NCBI GenBank assembly: GCA_902782235.1
Contig: CACZML010000009.1
Location: 1 to 42,689 of the forward strand
From: Oscillospiraceae bacterium
GTDB taxonomy: Bacteria; Bacillota; Clostridia; Saccharofermentanales; Saccharofermentanaceae
Length of the DNA: 42,689 nt
Direction: 5' to 3'
Under the pieces are notes generated by a model. That model searched no databases. It saw only the letters and a program-made list of their open reading frames with translations, and was not told the origin of the DNA. Position 1 is the first letter of the stretch; each line of letters opens with the position of its first letter. The position numbers were made by a program, and so were the translations under genes. Below, in pieces: positions 8,086 to 17,259 of this stretch.

Positions 8086-9300
8086 ATGAGTGACTTGGAA
8101 GTCAGTAAAGACTATAAGCCGATAACATTGGCACCATTCGGCCCTATCGGCATTATTGCGCACACTTCCAACCAAGAATTAGTTAAAGCGGTTTCAGACG
8201 ATCTTTCCGTCAGAAGAAAGCGCCGTGCAAAGAGACCCGAGAATATCTATGCCAACGACCCCGGCTACGCACGTGACAATTATATTTTCGACACTGAACT
8301 CACTAGATTCCAGACCGGTGAGGGTAAATTCTCCATCGGCGAGAGTGTCAGAGGTCACGATATCTTCGTAATTACCGACGTCCTTTCCCACAATATGGAC
8401 CTTGATCTCATTGAAGGAACACACGTTATCTCCCCTGATGACCAGTACATGGATCTTCTGAGAATACTTTCCGTACTTAAGGGCAAGGCTAAGAGAATAA
8501 ACGTCATCATGCCTTTTGTTTACGAAGGCAGACGTGAGAAGCTTGATTCCCACAGGGAATCCTATGACTGTGCAGATATGCTTAAGAAGCTTTACAAGCT
8601 TGGCGTATCCAACCTCATTGTTTTCGATCCTCATGATGCGAGAATCGAGAATGCGGTACCTCTCATGTCGATCGAAATGCCGCGATGCCAGTTTAAGATG
8701 ACTTCTACCCTCTTGAACTACTTCGATTCTATCAAGCTTGATAAGGATCACACGCTCGTGGTAAGCCCTGATGAGACAGGTGTATCGCGGGCTATTTTTT
8801 ACGCATCACACTTAAACCTTCCTTTGAGCCTGTTCTACAGGAAATACACCGGCAAGCCCGGACAGAACGGCAAGATCTTCGAATATCTGGGCGAAAATGT
8901 CGAAGGAATGGACATTCTTCTTATCGATGACATGATCAATTCAGGCAATACAATGTTCAGGACCGCAGAGCAGCTTAAGGCTGCCGGCGCAAAGGACATC
9001 TACTGCCTCGCACCGTTTGCCCTTTTCACAAACGGACTGGAAGAATTTGATAAAAAATACCAGGAAGGGATCTTCAAGTGCGTATGTACGACAAATCTTA
9101 TTTACGCACCGGAAGAGCTTAAGACCCGTGAATGGTATCTGCAGGCAAACATGGTTCCCTATATCGGACGAATCATCGATGCGCTCAACACAGACGAATC
9201 TATTTACGATCTGATCCACTCCACTTCGAGATTACAGGATCTCGCAAGCCAGATGAAGATCAGTGACCTCATAGATGAAGACGACACAGAAACAATATAA
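8086..9300 (+). CDS. Ribose-phosphate pyrophosphokinase-like protein, paralogue 1 (altered catalytic loop)
   Basis: A 404-residue homologue of PRPP synthetase, longer than the classical ~315 residues and matching the long clostridial form that begins APFGPIGIIA. Visible motifs: INVIMPFVYEGRREK (counterpart of the YARQDR region, about 138-152), FDPHDARI (about 180, counterpart of the DLHADQI metal/ATP site), VVSPDETGVSRA (about 225), and the PRPP-binding loop DILLIDDMINSGNTM (about 276-290). In the flexible catalytic loop, where classical enzymes carry Lys-x-Arg (B. subtilis DKRRP), it has YRKYTG (251-256), so the canonical Lys and Arg seem replaced. It may be an inactive or regulatory partner of the next gene; that is inference. 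Only 24 nt separate the two genes. Confidence 0.8.
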   Translation: MSDLEVSKDYKPITLAPFGPIGIIAHTSNQELVKAVSDDLSVRRKRRAKRPENIYANDPGYARDNYIFDTELTRFQTGEGKFSIGESVRGHDIFVITDVLSHNMDLDLIEGTHVISPDDQYMDLLRILSVLKGKAKRINVIMPFVYEGRREKLDSHRESYDCADMLKKLYKLGVSNLIVFDPHDARIENAVPLMSIEMPRCQFKMTSTLLNYFDSIKLDKDHTLVVSPDETGVSRAIFYASHLNLPLSLFYRKYTGKPGQNGKIFEYLGENVEGMDILLIDDMINSGNTMFRTAEQLKAAGAKDIYCLAPFALFTNGLEEFDKKYQEGIFKCVCTTNLIYAPEELKTREWYLQANMVPYIGRIIDALNTDESIYDLIHSTSRLQDLASQMKISDLIDEDDTETI

Positions 9301-9324
9301 AGGCATGAAAGGCAGGCTGCAATT

Positions 9325-10530
9325 ATGACATCAGCATCTGACGAAAGAGCTTATTCCCGCTACGACCAATACGGCGACAACCCGATGGCGCCCGTAGGAC
9401 CTATTGGACTTATTGCTCTTAGAGGAAGCGAAGACTTCACACAGAAGGTAAACTTCTACCTCAACAAGAGACGTAACGAGTACCAGAAAGAGCAGATCGT
9501 TAATACCTACCCCGGATTCTTCAGAGAGGATTATACGATTCCCGTTGAGAATGCGAGATTCTCCTCCGGTGAAGGTAAGGCTGTCGTAAAGAACACAGTC
9601 AGAGGCCATGACCTCTACCTCATAAGCGACGTCATGAACTGCTCCTGCACCTATAAGATGTTCGGCCAGGACAACAGAATGAGCCCTGACGATCACTATC
9701 AGGATCTTAAGCGTGTTATCCTCGCTTGCTCCGGCAAATCAAGAAGAATCAACGTAATCATGCCTTTCCTTTATGAGAGCCGTCAGCACAAGAGAAACGC
9801 AAGAGAGTCTCTGGACTGCGCTTTCGCACTCGAAGAACTCTACGATCTTGGTGTTGCAAATATCATCACTTTCGACGCACACGACGAGAGAGTTGCCAAC
9901 GCTATCCCTCTTGCCGGCTTCGAGAGCCTTCCTACCACATATCAGATCATCAAGGAAATGTACCGTCAGATCCCTGACCTGCAGTTCTCAAACGGCAAGT
10001 TCATGATCATCTCCCCTGATGAAGGCGGTATCGGCAGAGCAATGTACTATGCTTCCATCCTTGGTGTTCCTCTCGGAACTTTCTACAAGAGAAGAGACTA
10101 TACAAGGATCGTTGACGGTAAGAACCCCATCATCGCTCACGAGTTCTTAGGTGACTCTGTTGAGGGCATGGACATTCTCATCGTAGACGACATGATCTCC
10201 TCCGGTGACTCCATGATCGATATCGCTCAGAAGATGAAGGAAAAGGGCGCGCGCAACGTTTACTGCGCTGTTACTTTCGGTCTCTTCACAGAAGGTATCG
10301 ACCACTTCAACGAAGCTTACGAAAAGGGCATCATCAATAAGGTATTCGCTACAAACCTCATCTACAGAAGACCTGAGCTCTTACAGGCTCCCTGGTTTGC
10401 AGATGTTAACCTCTGCAAGTTCGTAGCGCTCCTTATCGACGCTATCAACCACGATGCTTCCCTTTCAAGCCTTATCAATCCTACTGAGAAGATCAAGAAG
10501 CTCCTCAAAGAGAAAGAGAACATCGGCTGA
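9325..10530 (+). CDS. prs: Ribose-phosphate pyrophosphokinase, paralogue 2
   Basis: The enzyme transfers pyrophosphate from ATP to ribose 5-phosphate, making PRPP for purine, pyrimidine, histidine, tryptophan and NAD synthesis. This 401-residue protein aligns over its whole length with its upstream neighbour (APVGPIGLIALRG, RINVIMPFLYESRQHK, FDAHDERV, IISPDEGGIGRA). It keeps the catalytic flexible-loop KRRD (255-258) and a PRPP loop DILIVDDMISSGDSM (about 283-297). It is therefore the better candidate for the active enzyme. The PRPP loop reads SSGDS rather than the textbook DTAGT, as in other long-form members. It sits between paralogue 1 and a small membrane protein, probably in one transcript. 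Confidence 0.87.
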   Translation: MTSASDERAYSRYDQYGDNPMAPVGPIGLIALRGSEDFTQKVNFYLNKRRNEYQKEQIVNTYPGFFREDYTIPVENARFSSGEGKAVVKNTVRGHDLYLISDVMNCSCTYKMFGQDNRMSPDDHYQDLKRVILACSGKSRRINVIMPFLYESRQHKRNARESLDCAFALEELYDLGVANIITFDAHDERVANAIPLAGFESLPTTYQIIKEMYRQIPDLQFSNGKFMIISPDEGGIGRAMYYASILGVPLGTFYKRRDYTRIVDGKNPIIAHEFLGDSVEGMDILIVDDMISSGDSMIDIAQKMKEKGARNVYCAVTFGLFTEGIDHFNEAYEKGIINKVFATNLIYRRPELLQAPWFADVNLCKFVALLIDAINHDASLSSLINPTEKIKKLLKEKENIG

Positions 10531-10532
10531 TA

Positions 10533-10910
10533 ATGGCTACTTCAGGCAGATCCGGTTCTTCAAAGAACTCAAGAAGCACATCGAAAAAGACTACGAGAAG
10601 CACGTCTTCCCGCAGTTCTTCTTCGCGCGGTAATTCCAGAAAGAATGCACCCGTTAAGGAAGATACCGGTTTTGCAGGAGTTGTTAAGAAGTTTGCCTCA
10701 TCAAAGGCCGCTTCCCCCATTATCTTTATCGCTGCAGTATTGCTGATCGTCGGAATCGACCTTCTTGTCAGCTGGAATAAATACGATCTTTTCTTTAAGA
10801 TCCTGGGCATTGAGGTCCTCATTGCAGTTGTAGTATGGGTAATTCTTACGCTTGTATTCTCGCGCAAGAATACTGCCGGTTCAGAAGACGAATACGAAGA
10901 CGAGGTATAA
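10533..10910 (+). CDS. Small membrane protein with Ser/Arg/Lys-rich N-terminus
   Basis: A 125-residue protein of unknown function. The first ~50 residues are very rich in Ser, Arg and Lys and look disordered (SGRSGSSKNSRSTSKKTTRS). Two hydrophobic segments follow, about residues 67-85 (ASPIIFIAAVLLIVGIDLLV) and 92-112 (ILGIEVLIAVVVWVILTLVF), and the tail is acidic (EDEYEDEV). The start codon lies 2 nt after the prs stop, and the stop lies 3 nt before rqcH, so translation is likely coupled. The positively charged head suggests contact with nucleic acid, ribosome or lipid head groups, but I do not recognise the family. Confidence 0.75.
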   Translation: MATSGRSGSSKNSRSTSKKTTRSTSSRSSSSRGNSRKNAPVKEDTGFAGVVKKFASSKAASPIIFIAAVLLIVGIDLLVSWNKYDLFFKILGIEVLIAVVVWVILTLVFSRKNTAGSEDEYEDEV

Positions 10911-10913
10911 ACC

Positions 10914-12848
10914 TTGACCTTAGACGGCATTACCTGTCAGCTTCTTTCAAACGAGCTGAATACCGAACTCGAAGGAAAACGTGTAGATAAGATCTACATG
11001 CCTGATAAGCATACGGTAATTCTCCATATCAGATTCACGGGCGGATATAAGAAGCTCCTTATCTCGATCGATCCAGGTGCTCCGAGGATCTGCTTCTCTG
11101 AAAACACTATCGAAAATCCTTCAATGCCGCCGTCATTCTGCATGCTGCTTAGAAAGTATCTCGCAGGATCGCGCATCGAAAGCGTTACAAATCCCGGCTA
11201 TGAGAGAATAATCGAGATCACGGTCAGCAAGTTCGACGAGCTTAAAGACCGCAAGACTTATACCCTTACAGTTGAGTTAATGGGAAGGTTCTCGAACCTT
11301 ATCCTCATTAACGAGAACGGTAAGATCCTGGATTCCGCCGTGCATGTTGATTTCTCGGTATCCCGCGTCAGGGAAGTCATGCCTGCCAGAGTCTATATCT
11401 ATCCGCCGGCACAGGATAAGCTCTTGCCTGACGATGCTCTTAAAATGGCAAAGGAAGGCATTCTTCCGGTCATGGAATCCGAGCTCTCAAGACCGATCGA
11501 AAAGGCTCTTGTCGGATCCATTAAGGGGCTGTCCCCTATCCTCGCTGCTTACATAACGGACAAGGCAGATTTAGACGACAGGAAGACTGTTTCCATGTTA
11601 TCAGGCGAAGAGCTCCAGAGGCTTAATTCTGCTGTAAAAGACTTCCTTACTTCTATTGTCGAAGGCACATACAAGGCCCGCGTCTACTACGACGAGAGCG
11701 GCGAACCTTCTGACTGCTCAATAGTCGAGCTTAAAAGCTACGACAAATCCAAGGAGCTGTCCTCCATCTCCGAAGCTATCAACTTAAGCTATGTAGCAAG
11801 AGATTCCAGGCTCGTTCTTGATATGGGCAGTGACAGATTAAGGCAGATAATCAGCTCCGCACTTGCAAGAGTAATAAAGAAACGCGAGCTTCATGAGCAG
11901 GATCTCGAGGAAGGCAGGAAAGCTGATTTCTATAAGCATTCCGGTGACATGATCCTCACCTACAAGTACATGATAGGTCAGGGCCAGACAAGCGTTACCC
12001 TCACCGATTACACCGATGAAGGCCAGAAGGATCTGGTAATAAGCCTTGACCCTACCCTCGATGCTTCCGGAAATGCCCAGGATTACTACAAGAGATTCCA
12101 TAAGGCCAAGCGTAAGATGGAACTTGCAGAAAAGTATCTTAAGGAAGATGAGCTTGCAGCCCAGTACTTAAGATCTCTTATGGCTGCCGTTAATGCTGCA
12201 TCAAGCCTTGAAGATCTCGATGCGATAAATGAAGAGATCAGAGCCGAGATCGCCGGTGATTCAGGATTCAAAAAAGGTTCTGCTTCCGGCAAAAATGCAA
12301 ACAATAACAAAGGCGATCCGAATAAAATGGTCGGTGTCGCTAAATCCGGAAAGGCCTCTTCCAGAGCATTAAGAGAAGCCGCAAAGAGAGCAAACCAGGG
12401 CAAATCAGGCAAGAACCAGACCAAGGAAAAGCCTCTTGCCTTAAGAAGATACATGACTTCAGACGGCTATGAGATACTTGCCGGAAGAAACAACATCCAG
12501 AACGACCAGCTCACTTTCCATGTGGCATCCAGGCGCGACTGGTGGTTCCATGTTAAGGGGCTTCCGGGAACACATGTAATCCTCAAGACCAAGCCCAACG
12601 AGGAAATGCCTTCCGATAATGCAGTGTTGGAAGCTGCCAGCCTTGCCGCATTCTTCTCGAAAGCAATAATCCTTGAAGAACACATGACTTCGGGAGATTC
12701 CAAGCCCGGCCAGCTCAAGGCAGAAGTCGACTACTGCCCTGTTTCCCATGTAAAAAAGATTCCGGGAGCTAAGCCCGGAATGGTAATCTACGAAGGTTAT
12801 TATTCAGTTCTTGTTGAAGCGAAAGAGCCTCATTCAAAAGATTTATAA
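10914..12848 (+). CDS. rqcH: Rqc2 homologue RqcH (NFACT family)
   Basis: RqcH binds 50S subunits carrying a stalled peptidyl-tRNA and recruits tRNA-Ala to add C-terminal alanine tails that mark the nascent chain for degradation. The 644-residue protein shows the NFACT-N domain from its start (DGITCQLLSNELN..GKRVDKIYMPD), the NPGYERIIEI segment, which corresponds to the catalytic-type D/E-R motif, a helix-hairpin-helix region (about 190-240), a long coiled coil (about 300-450), and the NFACT-R domain with DWWFHVKGLPGTHVIL (about 543). A Lys/Gly/Asn-rich insertion (about 455-505) makes it longer than usual. The start is TTG. Its 3' end overlaps the convergent queH gene by 19 nt. Older annotation calls such proteins fibronectin-binding. 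Confidence 0.92.
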   Translation: MTLDGITCQLLSNELNTELEGKRVDKIYMPDKHTVILHIRFTGGYKKLLISIDPGAPRICFSENTIENPSMPPSFCMLLRKYLAGSRIESVTNPGYERIIEITVSKFDELKDRKTYTLTVELMGRFSNLILINENGKILDSAVHVDFSVSRVREVMPARVYIYPPAQDKLLPDDALKMAKEGILPVMESELSRPIEKALVGSIKGLSPILAAYITDKADLDDRKTVSMLSGEELQRLNSAVKDFLTSIVEGTYKARVYYDESGEPSDCSIVELKSYDKSKELSSISEAINLSYVARDSRLVLDMGSDRLRQIISSALARVIKKRELHEQDLEEGRKADFYKHSGDMILTYKYMIGQGQTSVTLTDYTDEGQKDLVISLDPTLDASGNAQDYYKRFHKAKRKMELAEKYLKEDELAAQYLRSLMAAVNAASSLEDLDAINEEIRAEIAGDSGFKKGSASGKNANNNKGDPNKMVGVAKSGKASSRALREAAKRANQGKSGKNQTKEKPLALRRYMTSDGYEILAGRNNIQNDQLTFHVASRRDWWFHVKGLPGTHVILKTKPNEEMPSDNAVLEAASLAAFFSKAIILEEHMTSGDSKPGQLKAEVDYCPVSHVKKIPGAKPGMVIYEGYYSVLVEAKEPHSKDL

Positions 12849-13390
12849 ATCTTATCCCTGAACTTGGATTCCTCTAAAGAGAATATGCAGCCGCAGAATT
12901 TCTGCCTGTAAAGACCGATCTCTCTTGCCATATCCTGACCCTGCCTGAATCCGGGCCTGAAATCCATGTATTCAAACTTTACTCCATACTGTGAAGCCTT
13001 CTTATCACTTATCTCAGCGATCTTATCGTGCTGCTGGTAAGGGCTTACCAAAAGCGTTGTGCAGAAAGACTCATAGCCGTTCTCTGAAGCGAACTTCGCG
13101 ACCTGGTCCATGCGGATGTCATAGCACATCTCACACCTTGAAGCGAATTCCTCCAGATAAGTCTTGGACTCCCAATATTCCTGCATGCATTCGGTACCGA
13201 CAGATATGAGCTTAACGCCATAATGGTCACAAGCTTTCTGGAGATTTTCGTGACGTCTGTCGAATTCGAACTGGGGCTGGATATTAGGGTTGTACCAGAA
13301 ACAATCAAGATCCTTCGCATTTGTAAGCAAAAGATCCAGAGGATACATGGCGCAAGGCCCGCAGCAACAATGAAGGAGCATCTTCCCCAT
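12830..13390 (-). CDS. queH: Epoxyqueuosine reductase QueH
   Basis: QueH reduces epoxyqueuosine to queuosine at the tRNA wobble position and is the non-cobalamin alternative to QueG. The 186-residue protein is full length. It carries the conserved cysteine clusters LLHCCCGPC near the N-terminus, CEMCYDIR in the middle (about residues 85-92), and FCGCIFSLEES near the C-terminus, which together bind the iron-sulfur cluster and a metal. The start ATG at 13390 overlaps the last base of the ruvB gene, so it belongs to the ruv operon. Its last 19 nt overlap the 3' end of rqcH on the other strand; no terminator is visible between these convergent genes. Confidence 0.92.
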   Translation of the reverse strand: MGKMLLHCCCGPCAMYPLDLLLTNAKDLDCFWYNPNIQPQFEFDRRHENLQKACDHYGVKLISVGTECMQEYWESKTYLEEFASRCEMCYDIRMDQVAKFASENGYESFCTTLLVSPYQQHDKIAEISDKKASQYGVKFEYMDFRPGFRQGQDMAREIGLYRQKFCGCIFSLEESKFRDKIYKSFE

Positions 13391-14514
13391 CAGTTGTTAT
13401 CACCGTTCCTTTCGGAATTCTGCCAGTCCTCGATAGAGATATTCTCATAACGCGGCGGGACTGTCTCAGCATTCTTCATGCCGGTAATAAATGACGGCGG
13501 AGGAGTAAGCCCCAAGTGCTCGAAAGCTCTTAAAGTAAGCATTCTTCCTCTTGGTGTCTTATGAAGGAAGCCGTTCTGCAGCAAGAAAGGCTCATATACA
13601 TCTTCTATCGTTATAGGATCCTCACCCGTGCAGGCAGCTAATGTCTCAAGTCCTACAGGGCCGCCCTTAAAGATATCAGCGATAGATGTGAGCAGTCTTC
13701 TGTCAACTGCATCAAGACCCAATTCATCGATATCAAGAGCCTTAAGTCCATAGTCGGAGACTTCCTTGTCGATCGTCTCCTTCTCGAGATATGAAGCAAA
13801 ATCTCTCATACGCTTAAGCAGTCTTATGGCAATTCTCGGCGTGCCACGTGATCTCGAAGCAATATTCCTGAGACCTTCGTCATTTATTGCTATACCGAGA
13901 AGAGCCGCATCGCGCTTTAAGATCTCCATCAGGTCTTCGGTCTCATATAATTCAAGACGGTGGATCATGCCGAAACGGTCTCTTAAAGGAGCAGACAGCA
14001 TACCTGCCCTGGTCGTAGCACCAACCAGCGTAAAGTGCGGCAGATCAAGTCTTACGGACCTTGCCGCAGGGCCTTTGCCGATCATTAAGTCAAGGCAGTA
14101 ATCCTCCATCGCAGGATAAAGGACTTCCTCAACATTTTTATTCAGTCTGTGGATCTCATCGATAAAGAGAACCTCATTCTCGTTAAGGTTAGTAAGGAGA
14201 GCTGCGAGATCACCTGCCTTCTCAATGGAAGGGCCTGTAGTGATATGCATTGCAACACCCATCTCGGATGCGATGATGCCTGCAAGAGTAGTCTTACCAA
14301 GTCCCGGAGGACCATATAAAAGAACGTGATCGAGAGCTTCGCCGCGCTTCTTTGCAGCATCTATAAAGATCTTGAGGTTCGTCTTGACCTTGGTCTGGCC
14401 TGAGTACTCTTCAAAGGTTACCGGCCTTAACGCCTTCTCCTCATTGTCACCCGGCTGTCTGAGCCTGCCCAGTACGCGCTCTTCCTCATTCTCATGTTCG
14501 TTAAAATTCATCAT
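13390..14514 (-). CDS. ruvB: Holliday junction branch migration ATPase RuvB
   Basis: RuvB is the hexameric AAA+ motor that drives branch migration with RuvA. The 374-residue protein shows [11 protein letters not shown] at the start of the core, Walker [10 protein letters not shown] (about residues 68-76), Walker [10 protein letters not shown] (about 118-126), the sensor-1 segment [19 protein letters not shown] with its arginine finger, sensor 2 [12 protein letters not shown], and the C-terminal winged helix ending [17 protein letters not shown]. It extends slightly past the family's usual end ([16 protein letters not shown]). It lies 14 nt after ruvA and overlaps queH by one base. Confidence 0.96.
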   Translation of the reverse strand: MMNFNEHENEEERVLGRLRQPGDNEEKALRPVTFEEYSGQTKVKTNLKIFIDAAKKRGEALDHVLLYGPPGLGKTTLAGIIASEMGVAMHITTGPSIEKAGDLAALLTNLNENEVLFIDEIHRLNKNVEEVLYPAMEDYCLDLMIGKGPAARSVRLDLPHFTLVGATTRAGMLSAPLRDRFGMIHRLELYETEDLMEILKRDAALLGIAINDEGLRNIASRSRGTPRIAIRLLKRMRDFASYLEKETIDKEVSDYGLKALDIDELGLDAVDRRLLTSIADIFKGGPVGLETLAACTGEDPITIEDVYEPFLLQNGFLHKTPRGRMLTLRAFEHLGLTPPPSFITGMKNAETVPPRYENISIEDWQNSERNGDNN

Positions 14515-14528
14515 CGACAGTTAATTCC

Positions 14529-15155
14529 TTAAGAGAATTTCTTACCTGAAGCGAGCTTCAATGCCTTACGGATAAGGTCTTCAAGACCTATTCCCTCTTC
14601 GTAGCCTGCAGCTACGGCTTCTGCCGCTTCCTGATCTTTATATCCTAACACAACGAGTGCGCCGACAGCATCCTGCATGACGCCGGTGTCTCCGCCTGCG
14701 GAAACAGCCATAGCTACAGGTGTGGCGCTTACTGAAGCAGAACCTCCGAGCTGCGCCTTTAGCTTATCCTTAAGCTCCAATATGATCCTCTCTGCTGTCT
14801 TCTTGCCAAGTCCCTTAACGCCTGTAAGGAGAGCCACATTATTGCTCATGACCGCTGCAGCGATCTGCTCTGCGGACAATGCAGCACAGATAGAGTGTGC
14901 AACCTTGGGACCAATGCCGCTTACCGTAATGAGCTTCAAGAACATCTCCTTCTGGTCTCTGGAATTAAAACCATAAAGTGAGATATCGTCTTCCTTTACG
15001 CTCTGGTAAAGATAAACGGTTGCCTCATCACCAATGCCTCCGATCTCTGCAGAGATCCCCAGAGGGCAGTTAATGAGATATCCGATACCGTTATTCTCGA
15101 CTACGATCTGCTGGTCATTACGTTCTGTTATAACACCTTTGATATATGCGTACAT
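14529..15155 (-). CDS. ruvA: Holliday junction branch migration protein RuvA
   Basis: RuvA binds the four-way junction as a tetramer and loads RuvB. The 208-residue protein shows the N-terminal OB fold (MYAYIKGVITERNDQQIVVE), two helix-hairpin-helix motifs (ITVSGIGPKVAHSIC near residue 78 and VKGLGKKTAERIILELKDKL near 113), a flexible Ala/Gly linker, and the C-terminal domain III (AVGALVVLGYKDQEA) that contacts RuvB. Its position in ruvC-ruvA-ruvB order confirms the call. Confidence 0.96.
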   Translation of the reverse strand: MYAYIKGVITERNDQQIVVENNGIGYLINCPLGISAEIGGIGDEATVYLYQSVKEDDISLYGFNSRDQKEMFLKLITVSGIGPKVAHSICAALSAEQIAAAVMSNNVALLTGVKGLGKKTAERIILELKDKLKAQLGGSASVSATPVAMAVSAGGDTGVMQDAVGALVVLGYKDQEAAEAVAAGYEEGIGLEDLIRKALKLASGKKFS

Positions 15156-15197
15156 TCAAGTTCTCCTTAAGACATATAGAAACATTCTATCAATAAA

Positions 15198-15764
15198 TCA
15201 GACAAATCCCTGATTGCGTCCCGAGTATCCGTATCTTCCGTACTGGTAGCCGGAGACTGCCTTGCCTGCATAAGCAGTTCCTGTATTAGCAAGAGTAATG
15301 GCAAGAGCCAGAGCATCTGCTGCATCATCGGGCTTGGGCACTTCCTTAAGACCAAGGATAGACTTGGTCATTAACTGTACCTGCTTCTTCTCGGCTTTAC
15401 CATAGCCTGTAATAGCGAGCTTTACCTGTCCCGGTGTAAATTCAAATACTTCGACACCTGCTCTTCCGGCCTCAACGAGAACTGCGCCTCTGGCCTGTGC
15501 TGTACCGATAACAGTCGTATGGTTATGTCCCATGAAAAGCTCTTCGATAGACATAAAGTCAGGCTTATACTGCTCAAGAAGGAATCTCATCTTGTCATTT
15601 ATCGCAAGAAGTCTTAACGGGAAATCCACGCCCGCCTTAGTCTCTATTACTCCATAGTCGATAACTTCGAACTTGGAGCCTGTCTTATCGATAATGCCGT
15701 AACCCGTAATCGCATAACCCGGGTCGATGCCGATTATTCTCTTCTTAACGGGCTCTTTGGTCAT
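15198..15764 (-). CDS. ruvC: Crossover junction endodeoxyribonuclease RuvC
   Basis: RuvC resolves Holliday junctions by symmetric cuts. The 188-residue protein carries all acidic catalytic positions: IIGIDPGYAITGYGII (Asp near residue 14), SIEELFMG (Glu near 74), and DDAADALALAI near 148. A short Tyr/Gly-rich tail (YQYGRYGYSGRNQG) extends past the usual end. It starts 56 nt downstream of the pyrimidine-nucleoside phosphorylase gene and heads the ruvCAB-queH run. Confidence 0.95.
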   Translation of the reverse strand: MTKEPVKKRIIGIDPGYAITGYGIIDKTGSKFEVIDYGVIETKAGVDFPLRLLAINDKMRFLLEQYKPDFMSIEELFMGHNHTTVIGTAQARGAVLVEAGRAGVEVFEFTPGQVKLAITGYGKAEKKQVQLMTKSILGLKEVPKPDDAADALALAITLANTGTAYAGKAVSGYQYGRYGYSGRNQGFV

Positions 15765-15820
15765 AGTACTCCTGCTTTATATAAACATTTGTTCGTATTA
15801 TACATTAACGGTATAACAAA

Positions 15821-17146
15821 TCAAGTTATGACATCTAATATGGCAGGTTTCTTATCAGGCTTCTCAGGACCTATCTCGTAAGCCTCTAAAATGAGGTCCA
15901 TGGCGTCGAAAAGCCTTTCTTCGGGCAAGTTACTGTTCTCTCCCTGGTAAAGCGCACAGAGTGAATCTCCGCGTTCTACGCGGTCACCAATCTTTACAAA
16001 GAATCCTATTCCGGCACCGTAATCTATAGTATCGGTTTTCGCAAGGCGTCCTGCACCAAGAAGAACAGATGCCTGGCCTATCAGATCGGCTCTCATGCCC
16101 TGTACGTAGCCTGCATCGGGAGAATTGACATGCATACAGTCAAAAGGCTTATCGACGTATACAGGCAAGCCTGAGGGGCTTAATTCGCCTCCCTGGGACC
16201 TGATAAGTGATTTAAACTTCTCGAAGCAGCTCCCGTCCTTAAGTCTCGCACGGATCTCTTCCCTTAATACTTCAGGACTCATGCCTGAATCTTTGCCTGC
16301 AAGAGTAATAAGATGGAAAGCAAGCTCGGTAACTACTTCTATAACATCTTCCTCGCCCTTGCCGGTAACTGTATCGAACACTTCCTGCATCTCTAAGATA
16401 TTTCCGCAGAATCTTCCAAGGGGCTGGTCCATATCCGTAATAACGGCAACGGTCTTCCTGCCTGCAAGATTACCAATCTTGATCATGGCCTCAGCAAGCT
16501 CTTTTGCCATCTTGTAATCCTTCATGAAAGCGCCTGAACCACATGTAACATCAAGAACGATCACCTTGGCGCCTCCTGCGATCTTCTTGCTCATGATCGA
16601 AGATGCGATAAGCGGGATGGAATCAACAGTGCCCGTAACGTCTCTTAATGAATAAAGGATCTTATCTGCAGGAGCAAGGTCAGGTGTCTGGCCGGAGATT
16701 ACCATGCCGGTCTCTTTTACAAGTCTTGGAAATTCCTTGGAATCGACCTCTACATTAAAGCCCTTAATAGATTCGAACTTATCTACCGTACCGCCCGTAA
16801 AACCAAGGCCTCTGCCGCTGAGCTTGACTGTCTCAACGCCAAATGTCGCAATTAACGGCAAAAGGATAGGCGTGATCTTATCACCAACACCTCCGGTGCT
16901 GTGCTTGTCGACAGGAACGCTCTCGAGATATGAGAGATCCATCTGGCTTCCTGATGCAGCCATCTCAAGTGTGAGAGTTGTCATCTCGCGCTCATCCATG
17001 CCGTTTAAGACGATAGCCATCAGAAGAGCTGATATCTGATAATCAGGGATGCTGCCATCCGTCACGCCTTTTACAAAGAACTTTATCTGTTCGTCTGTAA
17101 GGCTCTGCTTATCTCTCTTGGCGATAATGATATCTCTCATATTCAT
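15821..17146 (-). CDS. pdp: Pyrimidine-nucleoside phosphorylase
   Basis: It cleaves uridine, deoxyuridine and thymidine with phosphate, giving the base and (deoxy)ribose 1-phosphate in nucleoside salvage. The 441-residue length and the signature VPVDKHSTGGVGDK (about residues 80-93) fit the PyNP/DeoA family, as do SGRGLGFTGGTVDKFESI (about 117-134) and MDQPLGRFCGN (about 240). The C-terminal biotinyl-like domain (GIGFFVKIGDRVERGDSL) is present. ATG at 17146 is preceded by a very strong GGAGGTGAT site; ATG at 17140 is also possible. It leads the minus-strand run into ruvC. Confidence 0.92.
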   Translation of the reverse strand: MNMRDIIIAKRDKQSLTDEQIKFFVKGVTDGSIPDYQISALLMAIVLNGMDEREMTTLTLEMAASGSQMDLSYLESVPVDKHSTGGVGDKITPILLPLIATFGVETVKLSGRGLGFTGGTVDKFESIKGFNVEVDSKEFPRLVKETGMVISGQTPDLAPADKILYSLRDVTGTVDSIPLIASSIMSKKIAGGAKVIVLDVTCGSGAFMKDYKMAKELAEAMIKIGNLAGRKTVAVITDMDQPLGRFCGNILEMQEVFDTVTGKGEEDVIEVVTELAFHLITLAGKDSGMSPEVLREEIRARLKDGSCFEKFKSLIRSQGGELSPSGLPVYVDKPFDCMHVNSPDAGYVQGMRADLIGQASVLLGAGRLAKTDTIDYGAGIGFFVKIGDRVERGDSLCALYQGENSNLPEERLFDAMDLILEAYEIGPEKPDKKPAILDVIT

Positions 17147-17182
17147 GGAAGATCACCTCCGGTACAAGGTCCTATAAAAGAT

Positions 17183-17188
17183 ATTATA
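17183..17188 (-). promoter_or_regulatory. Likely -10 element for pdp-ruvCAB-queH
   Basis: A perfect TATAAT lies on the minus strand about 37 nt upstream of the pdp start. No convincing -35 hexamer is visible at 16-18 nt spacing, so this is a partial promoter call. Confidence 0.35.
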
Positions 17189-17259
17189 ATCATTATTGCG
17201 TGATAAATATCCTTATTGTGCTAAACTAATTCAAGCAAAACACCTTATGGAGGCTATAA

